A stretch of DNA of 64,000 bases from Planctomycetota bacterium (GCA_029260735.1 JAJDCR010000063.1:48815-112814), one strand, 5' to 3'. Shown: positions 1-9,014, numbered from the stretch's first letter. Notes: a model not told the origin generated them from the sequence alone. Made by a program: numbers and translations.

Positions 1-137
1 TTCACAGTGTAAATGATGGTGGGTGGTATGTGACCAATGGTCTCATGTTACTCCCTCCTAGTGCATTTTTCTTAATAGGTCTCTTTATTTGGGCCTTAAG
101 ATCGTGGAAGAAGGATCAAATTGAACCTGAAGGCTAA
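1..137 (+). CDS. nqrD: Na+-translocating NADH:quinone reductase subunit D, C-terminal end
   Basis: Only the last 45 codons lie in the window. The frame reads through from the left edge and stops at a TAA ending at 137. The residues [12 protein letters not shown], followed by a final hydrophobic stretch and a short charged tail, are typical of the last membrane segment of NqrD. NqrD is an integral membrane subunit that, with NqrE, holds an iron centre on the electron path of the sodium-pumping NADH:quinone reductase. NqrE starts 38 bases downstream in the same direction, the normal nqr gene order. The remaining subunits (A, B, C) should lie just left of the window. Confidence 0.93.
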   Translation, partial: HSVNDGGWYVTNGLMLLPPSAFFLIGLFIWALRSWKKDQIEPEG

Positions 138-174
138 AAAACTATCCCAACAGCCTCAAACAAGGAAGAAATAA

Positions 175-786
175 ATGTTAGAAGAATACTTAAATCTACT
201 TATTAAGTCCATTTTTATTGAAAACCTGGCTTTGTCTTTCTTTTTAGGAATGTGTACTTTTTTGGCCGTTTCCAAAAAAGTAGAGACTGCCATTGGACTG
301 GGCTTTGCTGTCATTATCGTACAAAGCATCACAATTCCCGTAAATAATTTAATCTACCAATATCTCCTCAAAGAAGGAGCTCTGACTTGGGCGGGTTATC
401 CTCAAGTGGATCTCTCTTACCTGGGGTTAATTAGTTATATTGGGGTTATTGCCGCGATGGTTCAAATCTTGGAGATGACTTTAGATCGCTATTTTCAAAA
501 GCTTTACAATGCTTTGGGGATCTTTCTTCCTCTTATCACGGTAAACTGTGCGATTTTAGGAGGATCTCTGTTTATGGTACAACGCGACTATGATTTTGGT
601 CAAAGTGTTGTTTACGGGATCGGCTCTGGAATCGGCTGGGCTTTGGCGATTGTTGCTCTTGCTGCTATCCGAGAAAAAATGAAATACAGTGATGTACCAG
701 AAGGGCTGAGAGGACTTGGTATGACTTTTATGGTCGTAGGTCTGATGGCCATTGTTTTCATGTGTTTTTCTGGAATACAGCTATAA
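175..786 (+). CDS. nqrE: Na+-translocating NADH:quinone reductase subunit E
   Basis: A 203-residue protein made of about six hydrophobic helices, close to the usual NqrE length. Family signatures seen are the start [20 protein letters not shown] and the C-terminal block [16 protein letters not shown]. NqrE is the membrane partner of NqrD. The pair is pseudo-symmetric, with half-helices that carry conserved cysteines binding an iron or iron-sulfur centre between FAD/2Fe-2S and FMN in the sodium pump; Cys in the first helix is present here. The ATG has a good Shine-Dalgarno (AAGGAAG) about 8 bases upstream. It sits between nqrD and nqrF with short gaps, so it is surely co-transcribed. Confidence is high from sequence and order together. 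Confidence 0.95.
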   Translation: MLEEYLNLLIKSIFIENLALSFFLGMCTFLAVSKKVETAIGLGFAVIIVQSITIPVNNLIYQYLLKEGALTWAGYPQVDLSYLGLISYIGVIAAMVQILEMTLDRYFQKLYNALGIFLPLITVNCAILGGSLFMVQRDYDFGQSVVYGIGSGIGWALAIVALAAIREKMKYSDVPEGLRGLGMTFMVVGLMAIVFMCFSGIQL

Positions 787-801
787 AATAAGGAAGCCAA
801 T

Positions 802-2019
802 ATGACTGATGTATTTATCGGAGTGACTATGTTCACCCTGGTTATTTTGGCCCTAGTCGCCGTTATTCTAGTCGCTAAAAAAATGTTAGTGGCAGAAGGC
901 AACGTCAAAATAACCATCAACGGAGAAAAAACCTTAGAAATTCCTGTCGGAGGGAAACTTCTTAGTGCTCTTGCCGAGAATGAGATTTTTGTTTCCTCTG
1001 CTTGCGGAGGTGGAGGAACCTGCGCTCAATGTAAGGTAAAAGTACACAGCGGTGGGGGAAGTATCTTGGCTACCGAGCAATCGCACATTAACAAAAAAGA
1101 AGAACGTGCGGGCGAGAGACTCTCTTGCCAGGTTGGGGTCAAGCAAGATATGGAAATCGAAGTACCTCCCGAAGTTTTTAGCACTCGCTCATGGATGTGT
1201 AAAGTACGCTCTAACAATAGCGTTGCTACTTTTATCAAAGAGCTTATTATAGAATTACCAGCAGGTGAAAATGTCGATTTCCGAGCGGGTGGCTACATTC
1301 AAATCGAATGTCCTCCTCATGAATTGAACTACAAAGATTTTAACATAGAGACAAAGTACCGATCTGACTGGGATCACTTTGACCTTTGGCGTTACAAGTC
1401 AGTTAGTACAGAGCCAGTTGTTCGCGCTTACTCTATGGCAAACTACCCGGAAGAGCGGGGTATTATCATGCTCAATGTCCGCGTGGCAACTCCTCCTCCT
1501 CGCACAGAGGGAATTCCTCCAGGGATCATGTCTTCTTGGATCTATGGTTTAAAAGAAGGAGACGAAGTTAAAATCTCTGGGCCGTACGGAGAGTTCTATG
1601 CAAAAGAAACCGATGCGGAAATGGTTTTCATTGGTGGAGGAGCGGGAATGGCTCCTATGCGTTCGCACATCTTTGATCAACTTATGCGTATCAACTCAAA
1701 GCGTAAAATGACTTTTTGGTACGGAGCACGTAGTTCTCGAGAAATGTTCTACCAAGAGGATTTTGACAAACTCGCCAAAGAAAACGATAATTTTACTTGG
1801 CATGTGGCCCTTTCTGATCCCTTACCTGAAGATAATTGGGAAGGCTATAAGGGCTTTATCCACCAAGTACTTTTGAATGAATATCTGAATAATCATCCGG
1901 CTCCTGAAGATTGTGAATACTATATTTGCGGGCCACCTTTGATGCTTTCAGCCGTTCGAAAAATGCTAGACGATTTGGGCGTAGAGCCAGAAAATGTCGC
2001 CTACGACGACTTTGGTTAA
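802..2019 (+). CDS. nqrF: Na+-translocating NADH:quinone reductase subunit F (NADH/FAD/2Fe-2S)
   Basis: 405 residues, full length for NqrF. Order seen: one N-terminal transmembrane helix (about residues 3-25); a plant-type ferredoxin domain with the 2Fe-2S ligands in [15 protein letters not shown] and a fourth Cys near LSCQV; an FAD-binding motif [11 protein letters not shown]; and an NADH-binding motif [12 protein letters not shown], ending in a CGPPLML block and the usual aromatic-Asp-Asp-Phe-Gly tail. It takes hydride from NADH and passes electrons through FAD and the iron-sulfur cluster to the membrane subunits, driving Na+ export. Shine-Dalgarno AAGGAAG lies before the ATG. It is the last core nqr gene; a strong hairpin follows, and then the maturation genes apbE and nqrM. 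Confidence 0.96.
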   Translation: MTDVFIGVTMFTLVILALVAVILVAKKMLVAEGNVKITINGEKTLEIPVGGKLLSALAENEIFVSSACGGGGTCAQCKVKVHSGGGSILATEQSHINKKEERAGERLSCQVGVKQDMEIEVPPEVFSTRSWMCKVRSNNSVATFIKELIIELPAGENVDFRAGGYIQIECPPHELNYKDFNIETKYRSDWDHFDLWRYKSVSTEPVVRAYSMANYPEERGIIMLNVRVATPPPRTEGIPPGIMSSWIYGLKEGDEVKISGPYGEFYAKETDAEMVFIGGGAGMAPMRSHIFDQLMRINSKRKMTFWYGARSSREMFYQEDFDKLAKENDNFTWHVALSDPLPEDNWEGYKGFIHQVLLNEYLNNHPAPEDCEYYICGPPLMLSAVRKMLDDLGVEPENVAYDDFG

Positions 2020-2072
2020 ACGTTCTATTCTCCGGGAGTGAATATCTCGGAGTTTTCTAAAGACTTTCATAA

Positions 2073-2131
2073 AGGCGGTTTATAGAACTCTTTCAAAAAT
2101 CTTGGAAGAGTTCTGGACCGCCTATTTTTTT
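2073..2131 (+). terminator. Rho-independent terminator between nqrF and apbE
   Basis: AGGCGGT (2073-2079) pairs with ACCGCCT (2117-2123), and the inner AGAACTCTT pairs with AAGAGTTCT. A run of T follows. The stem ends only about 10 bases before the apbE ATG, so the U-tract abuts the apbE ribosome binding site. It probably attenuates rather than fully separates the maturation genes from the nqr operon. Confidence 0.8.
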
Positions 2132-2141
2132 GGGAAAAATT

Positions 2142-3227
2142 ATGAGTTCTATCCGAGTTATTCTTCTCTTTGCTTTTGCTCTTGTTTTTATGAGTTGCCA
2201 AAAATCAAACCCCATGCTTTCTTTTTCAGGAAAAACTATGGGGAGTATAGTTTATAATATTAAGGTAGCTCAAAAAACTAGCTTGGATCAGACAAATACT
2301 CTTCCTCTCGGCGTTCAGCGAGTCTTAGATGGAATAAATTCTCAGATGTCGACTTATCTCAAAGACTCCGAGTTGTCTCGCTTTAACGGGTATAAAAAAA
2401 CAGATTGGTTTAAGGTTTCTCCTGAGTTACTTTTTGTTCTAGAAGAGGCTCAAAAAGTTAGTGAGAAAACGAAAGGAACCTTTGATGTTAGCGTGGGGCC
2501 TTTGGTAAATCTTTGGGGATTTGGCCAAGGAGACAGGAATCCTCCTTTGCCTTCGGATGAAAAAGTGAAACAAATTTGTGGCAAGATAGGTTACAAAAAT
2601 GTAGAAATAAATATAGAAAACCAAAGTATAAGAAAAAAAATTCCCGATATCTACCTGGACCTTTCTGCCATAGCTAAAGGTTATGCGGTTGACCAAGTCG
2701 CCGAGTATCTACTTTCTGAAAAAATAGAGCATTTTATGGTAGAGGTGGGGGGAGAGTTAAGAACCAGAGGGAACAAGTACGGGCAAAAATGGAAAATTGG
2801 TTTAGAAAGTCCCAAAATCGAAGAAAACGGTCTGAAAAAGCGCTTTCTTCAAAGAATTGTGACAACGGAAAATCATTCCTTGGCTAGTTCAGGGGATTAT
2901 CGCAATTTTCGCTATTTTTCCCACTCTGAAAATAGTTCCGAGAATAGTGGAAAAGAAGAAAAAGTACGTTTGTCGCATACGATCGATCCTAACACTGGTT
3001 ATCCTGTTACCCACAACCTCGCATCGGTTACAGTTGTGGCAAATAATTGTATGTATGCTGATGCCATGGCTACAGCAATGATGGTTTTAGGATTTGAGGC
3101 TGGTTTTGCCTTAGCCGAAACAGAAAACTTAGCCTGTCACTTTATTATTCGAGAAGATAACAAGTTTCGAGAGAAGATGACAAGTGCATTTGTAAAGTTT
3201 ATGAATGCGACCAACAAAAAGGAATAG
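2142..3227 (+). CDS. apbE: FAD:protein FMN transferase (ApbE), lipoprotein
   Basis: 361 residues from the ATG at 2142. A TTG four codons earlier is less likely because it lies inside the terminator's T-tract. The N-terminus is a hydrophobic signal ending in FMSC, so a periplasm-facing lipoprotein is probable, although that lipobox is weak. ApbE signatures are present in order: GKTMGSIVY, SELSRFN, DLSAIAKGYAVD, VEVGGELRTRG, HTIDPNTGYPV and YADAMATAMMVLG. ApbE moves FMN from FAD onto Thr/Ser of target proteins and flavinylates NqrB and NqrC. Its place directly after nqrF and before nqrM supports that role. Length and motifs are complete. Confidence 0.95.
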   Translation: MSSIRVILLFAFALVFMSCQKSNPMLSFSGKTMGSIVYNIKVAQKTSLDQTNTLPLGVQRVLDGINSQMSTYLKDSELSRFNGYKKTDWFKVSPELLFVLEEAQKVSEKTKGTFDVSVGPLVNLWGFGQGDRNPPLPSDEKVKQICGKIGYKNVEINIENQSIRKKIPDIYLDLSAIAKGYAVDQVAEYLLSEKIEHFMVEVGGELRTRGNKYGQKWKIGLESPKIEENGLKKRFLQRIVTTENHSLASSGDYRNFRYFSHSENSSENSGKEEKVRLSHTIDPNTGYPVTHNLASVTVVANNCMYADAMATAMMVLGFEAGFALAETENLACHFIIREDNKFREKMTSAFVKFMNATNKKE

Positions 3228-3230
3228 GAA

Positions 3231-3410
3231 ATGGAACACTTTTTTATCACATTAACATTTTTTGGCCTAGCTTTTATTTTTATGGCCGTAGGAGTTATTG
3301 TAAGTAACCGTAGAATTAAAGGGTCTTGTGGAGGAGTTTTGTTGGCCGAGGGGGGAGAGTGTCCTTGCGGGCGAAGTGAACCTTGCGAGGAAGGTAGTAA
3401 ACTTGCATAG
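3231..3410 (+). CDS. nqrM: Na+-NQR maturation protein NqrM (DUF539 family)
   Basis: A 59-residue gene that starts with ATG three bases after the apbE stop. It has one N-terminal membrane helix (about residues 4-24), then the cysteine pattern GSCGG, CPC and PC. The helix followed by GSCGG and a second Cys cluster is the NqrM pattern known from Vibrio, where NqrM delivers iron for the centre between NqrD and NqrE. The KRK-type tail of the Vibrio protein is replaced by a short acidic tail. The Shine-Dalgarno AGGAA overlaps the apbE stop. Size, Cys spacing and position all agree. It is easily missed because of its length. Confidence 0.85.
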   Translation: MEHFFITLTFFGLAFIFMAVGVIVSNRRIKGSCGGVLLAEGGECPCGRSEPCEEGSKLA

Positions 3411-3502
3411 CTATAGAGTGGAGGACAAGGCTTATCTGAAACCGTTAAAGAAAAAGATGATCGAAAACCGTTCTAAGTACCATGTTCCCTGGAGGGTGAG
3501 GC

Positions 3503-3661
3503 TCCGAACAGGGGATGTGATTGGCTCCTGATGGTATTGAGGCACCTTCACAGGATCATAGGTTTCATATTGAAAAAACGTTTTTACATCGCTCCTGCCG
3601 TGCCGGGAATGTGATAAACTATTTGTTAAATGTAACCTAGGCACATCCCCTGCTCGCAGGA
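3503..3661. repeat. Imperfect inverted repeat between nqrM and the CBS gene
   Basis: AGGGGATGTG (3510-3519) is repeated inverted as CACATCCCCT (3642-3651). The flanking bases (GCTCC and CGCAGGAGC) also match imperfectly. A third related string, GCTCCTGCCGTGCCGGGAATGT, lies at about 3591. This may be a decayed palindromic element or a stem at the convergent gene boundary. No coding content is convincing here. Confidence 0.4.
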
Positions 3662-3671
3662 GCTTTGCTAT

Positions 3672-4145
3672 CTAGCTAAACTTGGCCTTAGCGTCTTTAC
3701 GGTTGATAGCTTCATGTTTTCCCGTAATGGGATTATACTTCTTTTGGCCTTGGCGTAGCTTTTTGATTACCCGCAAAAGGTCGCGGCGAGTAACTTGTCC
3801 GACAAGTTTTTCGTCTTCCAATATGAGAAGACGCCGAAAAGTACTTTTTAGGAAAAGAGCCGCTGTTGAAAAAACATCCGTTTCAGGACTGATGGTAACA
3901 ACATCTTTTGTCATATATTCACTAACATTTTTCCCAGGGGTTCCTTCATAAATGCTGTGCACTAAGGTGTGCAAACAGTCTTTTTCGGAAAGAATACCCA
4001 CTAACTTTCCTTTTTCATCTACGACTGAAACACTTGTCAGTTTCTTATCTAAAAGTAGATCGACTGCATCATAAACGTGCATGTCAGGCTTTACCGTAAT
4101 AAAATGTGTGTCCATGTATTCTCTGATTGGGGGAATATCGCGCAT
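3672..4145 (-). CDS. CBS-pair domain protein
   Basis: 157 residues with two CBS motifs. The first runs from residue 8 to about 65 (FITVKPDMHVYDAVDLLLDK then TSVSVVDEKGKLVGILSEKD). The second follows at about 75-130 (MTKDVVTISPETDVFSTAAL then RRLLILEDEKLVGQVTRRDL). CBS pairs bind adenosine nucleotides and usually act as energy sensors or regulators. No catalytic domain is attached, so the partner is unknown. The tail is rich in Lys and Asn. ATG is preceded by TAAGGAGAG. The gene points away from nqrM and stands next to the TRIC-like channel gene on the same strand, about 120 bases apart. Confidence 0.85.
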   Translation of the reverse strand: MRDIPPIREYMDTHFITVKPDMHVYDAVDLLLDKKLTSVSVVDEKGKLVGILSEKDCLHTLVHSIYEGTPGKNVSEYMTKDVVTISPETDVFSTAALFLKSTFRRLLILEDEKLVGQVTRRDLLRVIKKLRQGQKKYNPITGKHEAINRKDAKAKFS

Positions 4146-4267
4146 GTCACTCTCCTTAAAAGAACAAGTTCATTTGCCTAAGAGCAGTATTTTATTCTAC
4201 CATAGAATGGGGATTTGGGCAAAGAAATTTTCTCCTGAATTAAGCCCCAAAAAAAATAAAACTAGTC

Positions 4268-4870
4268 TCATTCTTCCAGAGAAAATGTCGGCAAAGATAA
4301 TTCCCAGCGAATAGCAGCTAAGCGAAAAAAAAATATCCATAGCATACTCCCCATAACAAACCAAAGATTACCCCACCCTACCCCATCAACGAGAGCAAAA
4401 ATAATTCCTCCGCTAAGAGCCGCTGTCGCATAGATTTCTTTTTGCATAATAAGAGGAATTTCTCCGCAAAGAACATCTCGAACCATTCCTCCACAACACC
4501 CTGTTACTGTTCCCATAATCACGGCAATTTCGGGAGAAAAACCCAAGGAAAGTGTTTTTTCTACACCCATAATTGTGAAGAGAGCCAAGCCAAAAGCATC
4601 TAATATTACCAGCCAGCGATGGTAGGAGTTAAAAAAACGTGCAAAAATGATCGTGGCGAGAGCAAAAGTTACAGTAACGTATAAGTAAGTAGGATTTTGA
4701 ATCCAAAAAACGGGAGTTTGTCCTAGGATAATGTCTCGTATAGTTCCTCCTCCGACTCCTGTCACTGTAGCAATTACAATAACTCCGAAAAAATCCATTT
4801 GTTTTTTCCCGGCGACGAGAGAACCTGTAATTGCAAAAACGGCAATGCCGAACAAATCTAGAAAGTACAT
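4268..4870 (-). CDS. TRIC/UPF0126 (YicG-like) membrane channel protein
   Basis: 200 residues from the ATG at 4870, chosen because AAAGGAC stands 5 bases upstream; an ATG nine codons earlier has no ribosome site. About seven hydrophobic helices form two repeats of the UPF0126 module, with the signatures GVGGGTIRDIILG and GCCGGMVRDVLCG. This family is structurally related to trimeric intracellular cation channels and probably conducts K+ or other monovalent cations. Ends in an acidic tail FSLEE. It is on the same strand as the CBS gene downstream; a shared transcript is possible but not proven. Confidence 0.88.
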   Translation of the reverse strand: MYFLDLFGIAVFAITGSLVAGKKQMDFFGVIVIATVTGVGGGTIRDIILGQTPVFWIQNPTYLYVTVTFALATIIFARFFNSYHRWLVILDAFGLALFTIMGVEKTLSLGFSPEIAVIMGTVTGCCGGMVRDVLCGEIPLIMQKEIYATAALSGGIIFALVDGVGWGNLWFVMGSMLWIFFFRLAAIRWELSLPTFSLEE

Positions 4871-4970
4871 AAGTTGTCCTTTAAAAAAACCTTGCATGAA
4901 ACTTTTTTTTTTTGTAATTTAACACATTCTTGAAATATTGAAACGGTTTATCTAAATTTGGGAGGTCATT

Positions 4971-5996
4971 ATGAAGCTAAGTTATTTTTTTATTCTTGGC
5001 ATTTGCCTATTTTCCGTTAATTTTATCTTTGCTCAGTCAGATAATAGTATACAGTTTTTAGGCTTTGCGGAAAGCAAAGATGAAGCCAAAAGTGCTGCTT
5101 TGTCAGAAATGAATGAGTTAAGTCTTTGTGTCGATCGAGAGATGGATATCGTTATGGAGAGATATTCTTTCGATCAATCGTGGATTTGTGAGCTAAGCGC
5201 AAATTTTAAAGAATATTTTTCTGAGAGAGATACCTCTGCATTGAATTGCGTAGTGGATCTTTCTGGCTATGGAAAAAACACTAAGTTAGCAGAAAAAAAT
5301 GCATGGGAACTTGCTCAAAAATTGCAGCGTATTTTAAAAAAGAGATTTGTTGTTTTGGGAAAAGAGTATTCTGAGAAAGCTTCCCTTGACTGTTGTTCTT
5401 TGAAGATTCTTTTGGGAAAAGATGGACGTATAGTTCTGTTTCGCGAAATAGCAGAAAGTAAAAAAGTTGCTTTTCAGAATAATTTAGATAGCATGAAAAA
5501 ATTTGCCAAAATGCTAGGTAAACTAGGTAAAGAGTTTTCTATTTTGAAGGAAAGAGACTCTAAAGAGAACGGTCAGTTTTGCTCTGAAATGGTCGTTGAT
5601 TTTGGGGAAGATAGCGAGAGTTCTCTGTTCTCTTCTCGTGAAAAAGGGGGAGTTGTAAAAGGTGGTAAGCTCGGGCCTTGTCCTTCTTCTCCTAACTGTG
5701 TAGATAACCAAGGCACGGGTTATAAGACCGTGGACTCTTTTCCTTACTCTGACGATGCAATGGATCGCTTGAAAAAAGCGATTAGCTCTCTTGAAATTAT
5801 GACGATTGTAGAAGAAAAAGGAGATTATTTAAGAGCAGATGTTTCTAATTGGCCTTTTACCGATGATTTAGAAATATATGTAAACCACGATAGTAAAACT
5901 GTTTATGTACGCAGTGCTTCTCGCGTCGGATACTATGATTTTGGAGCCAATGTTAAGCATGTGGAAAAAATCCGAGAGGCTTTAAATAAACAGTAA
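4971..5996 (+). CDS. Exported protein with C-terminal DUF1499 domain
   Basis: 341 residues with a cleavable-type signal peptide (first 21 residues, ending FIFAQS). The region to about residue 215 has no clear family. It begins FLGFAESKDEAKSAALSEM, which resembles the alpha/beta LPP20/SIMPL-like secreted domains, but this is weak. From about residue 232, LGPCPSSPNCVDNQ, then WPFTDDLEIYV, then VYVRSASRVGYYDFGANVKH, is a clear DUF1499 domain with its Cys pair. DUF1499 has no established biochemical role. Shine-Dalgarno GGGAGG lies before the ATG. It stands alone between a divergent channel gene and a repeat block. Confidence 0.8.
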   Translation: MKLSYFFILGICLFSVNFIFAQSDNSIQFLGFAESKDEAKSAALSEMNELSLCVDREMDIVMERYSFDQSWICELSANFKEYFSERDTSALNCVVDLSGYGKNTKLAEKNAWELAQKLQRILKKRFVVLGKEYSEKASLDCCSLKILLGKDGRIVLFREIAESKKVAFQNNLDSMKKFAKMLGKLGKEFSILKERDSKENGQFCSEMVVDFGEDSESSLFSSREKGGVVKGGKLGPCPSSPNCVDNQGTGYKTVDSFPYSDDAMDRLKKAISSLEIMTIVEEKGDYLRADVSNWPFTDDLEIYVNHDSKTVYVRSASRVGYYDFGANVKHVEKIREALNKQ

Positions 5997-5998
5997 TT

Positions 5999-6203
5999 AG
6001 GGCGTGTCCTCATTCAGCTTATTTTTTGTATTTTGTTAGCAAGAGTGAGGAAACTACCTTGAACTTAGCATTGTTAAGTCGCGAGATGTGCTGAATGAGA
6101 ACACGCCCTCACGGGCGAAAACAAAAAAAAGAATTTTTTTAAACTTTTTTACAACATAATGTTTACGCTCATTGTAAAAAAGCTGAATGAGGACACACCC
6201 TCT
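5999..6203. repeat. Cluster of GTGTCCTCATTCAG palindromic repeats upstream of the dehydrogenase gene
   Basis: GGGCGTGTCCTCATTCAGCT at about 6000-6019 is repeated inverted at 6092-6113 (CTGAATGAGAACACGCCCT) and again at 6183-6203 (CTGAATGAGGACACACCCTC). The first two can form a long hairpin. Two further copies form the hairpin at 7440-7482, so this 20-base unit occurs five times around one gene. Confidence 0.7.
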
Positions 6204-6253
6204 TGTCAATAAATTTATTTACAACAAAGATGATGGATTGCAATGGAGAAAGT

Positions 6254-7438
6254 ATGAAAAGAACGATTGTCTCAATGCCTGGCGATGGAATTGGTAAAGT
6301 AGTTTTAGAGGAAACTATTCGTGTTTTAGACGCCGTAGGATTTGAAGCAGAATATGTCCACGGGGACATTGGCTGGGAATTTTGGAAAAAAGAAGGAAAT
6401 CCCCTTCCTCAAAGAACAATAGATCTTCTCGAAAAACATCGGGTGGGTTTATTTGGAGCCATCACATCTAAGCCTAAAAAAGAAGCTCAGGCAGAACTTC
6501 TTCCCGAATTACATGGGAAAGGCTATGATTATTTTAGCCCTATTGTGGCTATGCGTCAAAAATTTGGTTTAGATGTATGTATCCGTCCTTGTAAGACTTT
6601 TCCGGGCAATCCTCTGAATTTTATTCGTAAAAATGCGGCAGGAGGCTATGACGAACCTGAGATAAACGCGGTTGTTTTCCGGCAAAATACCGAAGGTCTC
6701 TATGGAGGAGTGGAGTGGACAAATCCTCCTGAGAATATCCGAGCAGCTTTTATGACCCACAAAAAAATGGCTCGCTTTGCCGACACTCCCTCAGAGGATT
6801 TGGCTATTTCCAGCCGTATATTTACCCGTAAAGCTTGTCAGAGTATTTTGCGAGCGGCTTTTGAATATGCCAAAAAACATGGCTATAAGAGCGTTACCGT
6901 TTGTGAAAAACCCAACGTTCTCAGAGAAACTTCCGGTATGATGGAAGAGGAAGCTTTGAAGATATCAAAAGAGTACGATGGCATAGCTCTCTACTCTAAT
7001 AATATTGACGCACAAATGATGTGGCTAACGAAAAATCCTGAAGATGTTGATGTTATCGTTGCGGGAAACATGTTTGGCGATATTATTTCCGATGGCTTTG
7101 CTGGCTTAATCGGCGGGTTAGGATTTGCTTGCAGTGCCAATATTGGACCAGACTGCGCTGTTTTTGAGCCCACTCATGGCTCAGCTCCTAAATATGAAAC
7201 ATTTTCTCCTTCGATAGTTAATCCTATCGCCATGGTTATGAGTGCAAAAATGATGTTGGATTATTTAGACGAAACCGAGAAAGCTAAGCGCATCGAAAAA
7301 GCAATTGCCGAAGTTGTCGTTGAAGGTAAGGTTAAAGCTTATGATATGGCTCGAATGAGAGGAGCCCAAAGCGTAATTGATAATGGTGCTGCCACTACCG
7401 GACAGGTTGCCGATGCCATTATTGCCAAACTTGGCTAA
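6254..7438 (+). CDS. Isocitrate/isopropylmalate dehydrogenase family enzyme, probably NADP isocitrate dehydrogenase
   Basis: 394 residues from the ATG at 6254, which has GGAGA 4-5 bases upstream. Family motifs: PGDGIG near the start, CIRPCKTFPG, FRQNTEGLYGG, the Asp-rich MFGDIISDGFAGLIGG, and THGSAPKYE. The NTEG string favours isocitrate or homoisocitrate over isopropylmalate. The HGSAPKY plus later AYDMAR positions match the Lys, Tyr, Tyr and Arg that bind the NADP 2'-phosphate in E. coli Icd, so NADP use is inferred. The enzyme oxidatively decarboxylates a beta-substituted malate. Substrate specificity cannot be settled by eye. The gene stands alone, bracketed by copies of one palindromic repeat. 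Confidence 0.8.
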   Translation: MKRTIVSMPGDGIGKVVLEETIRVLDAVGFEAEYVHGDIGWEFWKKEGNPLPQRTIDLLEKHRVGLFGAITSKPKKEAQAELLPELHGKGYDYFSPIVAMRQKFGLDVCIRPCKTFPGNPLNFIRKNAAGGYDEPEINAVVFRQNTEGLYGGVEWTNPPENIRAAFMTHKKMARFADTPSEDLAISSRIFTRKACQSILRAAFEYAKKHGYKSVTVCEKPNVLRETSGMMEEEALKISKEYDGIALYSNNIDAQMMWLTKNPEDVDVIVAGNMFGDIISDGFAGLIGGLGFACSANIGPDCAVFEPTHGSAPKYETFSPSIVNPIAMVMSAKMMLDYLDETEKAKRIEKAIAEVVVEGKVKAYDMARMRGAQSVIDNGAATTGQVADAIIAKLG

Positions 7439-7439
7439 G

Positions 7440-7482
7440 GCGTGTCCTCATTCAGCTTTTTTTACTGAATGAGGACATACTC
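7440..7482 (+). terminator. Hairpin terminator built from two repeat copies
   Basis: TGTCCTCATTCAG (7443-7455) pairs perfectly with CTGAATGAGGACA (7465-7477), with a T-rich loop and a T/C-rich tail. The arms are the same unit that is repeated upstream of the gene at 6000-6203. Confidence 0.75.
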
Positions 7483-7599
7483 TTTTCTCTTGCACTTTTA
7501 CTATGGATTAGCTAAAATATTAGGTCAATCTAATTGGAAAGAAGAGAAAATCTTCTTCCTACACATAGAGTTATTTCAAAAAAATTTGGGAGGTTAGGC

Positions 7600-9003
7600 A
7601 TGAAAAATTTGTCTATCTGTTTATTTTTTCTTATTGCGGTCTTTATTTTTTCAGGGACCGCTTTTGCACAAGAGTCAGAATTTAGAGCTGGTGTTGCTAC
7701 TATTGATATTACTCCTCCTGTAGGAGTTCCTTTGGCCGGATATGGAGGAGGAGCGCGCCGACTTTTCCCTCCTGATTTAGACCCTGACAATTACCACACT
7801 TTCTTAACTCCTTCTGAGGGAGTTATGGATCCGCTCATCGCCAAAGCGGTTGTCTTACAAAACGGTTCCGAAAAAATTGCTATTATTAAACTGGACTCTA
7901 TTGGAGTCACTCAAAATATTGTTAGTGATTTAGCAAAAAGAATTGAAAAAGAAACCGGAATTGATGCCGATCATATTACTATTTCGGGAACTCATACTCA
8001 TTCTGGTCCTGGTGCCATGACAACACACCTTTTTTGGCAAGTTGCTGCTGTTGATTTATTTGAGAGTAAAGTCTATGATCCTCTACTCGATAAAATAGGC
8101 CAAATGGTTATTGAAGCTAATAATAATTTGCAACCTGCTCGACTGGGGATCAACACTGGATTGAGTTTTGATCTGTCTAAAAACCGTCGAAAAAAGCCTG
8201 GGGTAAAAGATCCTACCGTTGCTGTTTTCAAAATTGAAAAACTAGATGGCACTCCGATGGCTCTAATGTTTAACTTTGCTATCCATGGCACTTGCTATGG
8301 AGCTGACAACCTTCATTTCTCTGGCGATGTTATGGGATATGCAGAGCAAAACATTGAGCGTATGATGGCCGAGCAAAAAACTCCTGCTGTTGCTATGTTC
8401 ATTAATGGTAGCGAAGGAGACGTTGCTCCAGCTCAAGGAAAATCAAAAGGTGCGAAAGCGGTAGGGCATGGATTAGCTCGTAAAGTTCTTGAAATTTTAC
8501 CGACTATCTCTATGCGCCAAGATGTCAAAATTGCAGTAGCGAATGAAACCATTCGTTTCAAGAAAGCTCATTTAAATTTGAGCCTTGCGAAAAAAGTTTT
8601 TGAAGAAGACGAGCCTGAGATCGACTGCTGGGGTATACGCAATGTTATTCGCAAACTTGCTCCCAAAAATAAAGATGGAGATGTTTGGCAAATCGAGGTT
8701 ACAGGGATTGTTCCGATGAGTTTTCGTCTCCAAGCCCTTCGCATAGGCGATACTGTTATAGCTTGTGTTCCTGGTGAGCCCATCACAAATGTGGGTAATG
8801 GAATTAAAGCAAAAGGAAAAGACCTAGGCTTTAATAACTCCTTTATCTTCAGTTTATCTAATGGTCATATGGGTTATATCACTGACAAAGAAAATTTTGA
8901 TGAAGGTAAATACGAAGCTATGCTGACCTTATATGGTCGCGATCAGTTTGAAAAAATGACTGCTGTTTACGCACGTCTTTTCCAACAATTGTCAGATAAA
9001 TAG
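7600..9003 (+). CDS. Secreted neutral-ceramidase-like hydrolase (first of pair)
   Basis: 467 residues from the ATG at 7600, which has GGGAGG upstream. Signal peptide to about residue 26 (FSGTAFAQE). The mature part starts with FRAGVATIDITPPVG and contains SGTHTHSGPGA (zinc-binding His region of neutral ceramidases), NFAIHGTCYG and NGSEGDVAP, all characteristic of the neutral/alkaline non-lysosomal ceramidase N-terminal domain. Known enzymes cleave the ceramide amide bond but are about 650 residues; this one lacks their C-terminal domain, as is common in environmental bacteria, so the real substrate is uncertain. The stop is 11 bases before a second, longer family member; the two are clearly an operon. 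Confidence 0.85.
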   Translation: MKNLSICLFFLIAVFIFSGTAFAQESEFRAGVATIDITPPVGVPLAGYGGGARRLFPPDLDPDNYHTFLTPSEGVMDPLIAKAVVLQNGSEKIAIIKLDSIGVTQNIVSDLAKRIEKETGIDADHITISGTHTHSGPGAMTTHLFWQVAAVDLFESKVYDPLLDKIGQMVIEANNNLQPARLGINTGLSFDLSKNRRKKPGVKDPTVAVFKIEKLDGTPMALMFNFAIHGTCYGADNLHFSGDVMGYAEQNIERMMAEQKTPAVAMFINGSEGDVAPAQGKSKGAKAVGHGLARKVLEILPTISMRQDVKIAVANETIRFKKAHLNLSLAKKVFEEDEPEIDCWGIRNVIRKLAPKNKDGDVWQIEVTGIVPMSFRLQALRIGDTVIACVPGEPITNVGNGIKAKGKDLGFNNSFIFSLSNGHMGYITDKENFDEGKYEAMLTLYGRDQFEKMTAVYARLFQQLSDK

Positions 9004-9014
9004 GGGACGAGTTT

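Noticed and set aside
3328..3531. Open frame across the end of nqrM
   Set aside because: It overlaps nqrM in another frame, has no ribosome site and reads like low-complexity basic sequence.
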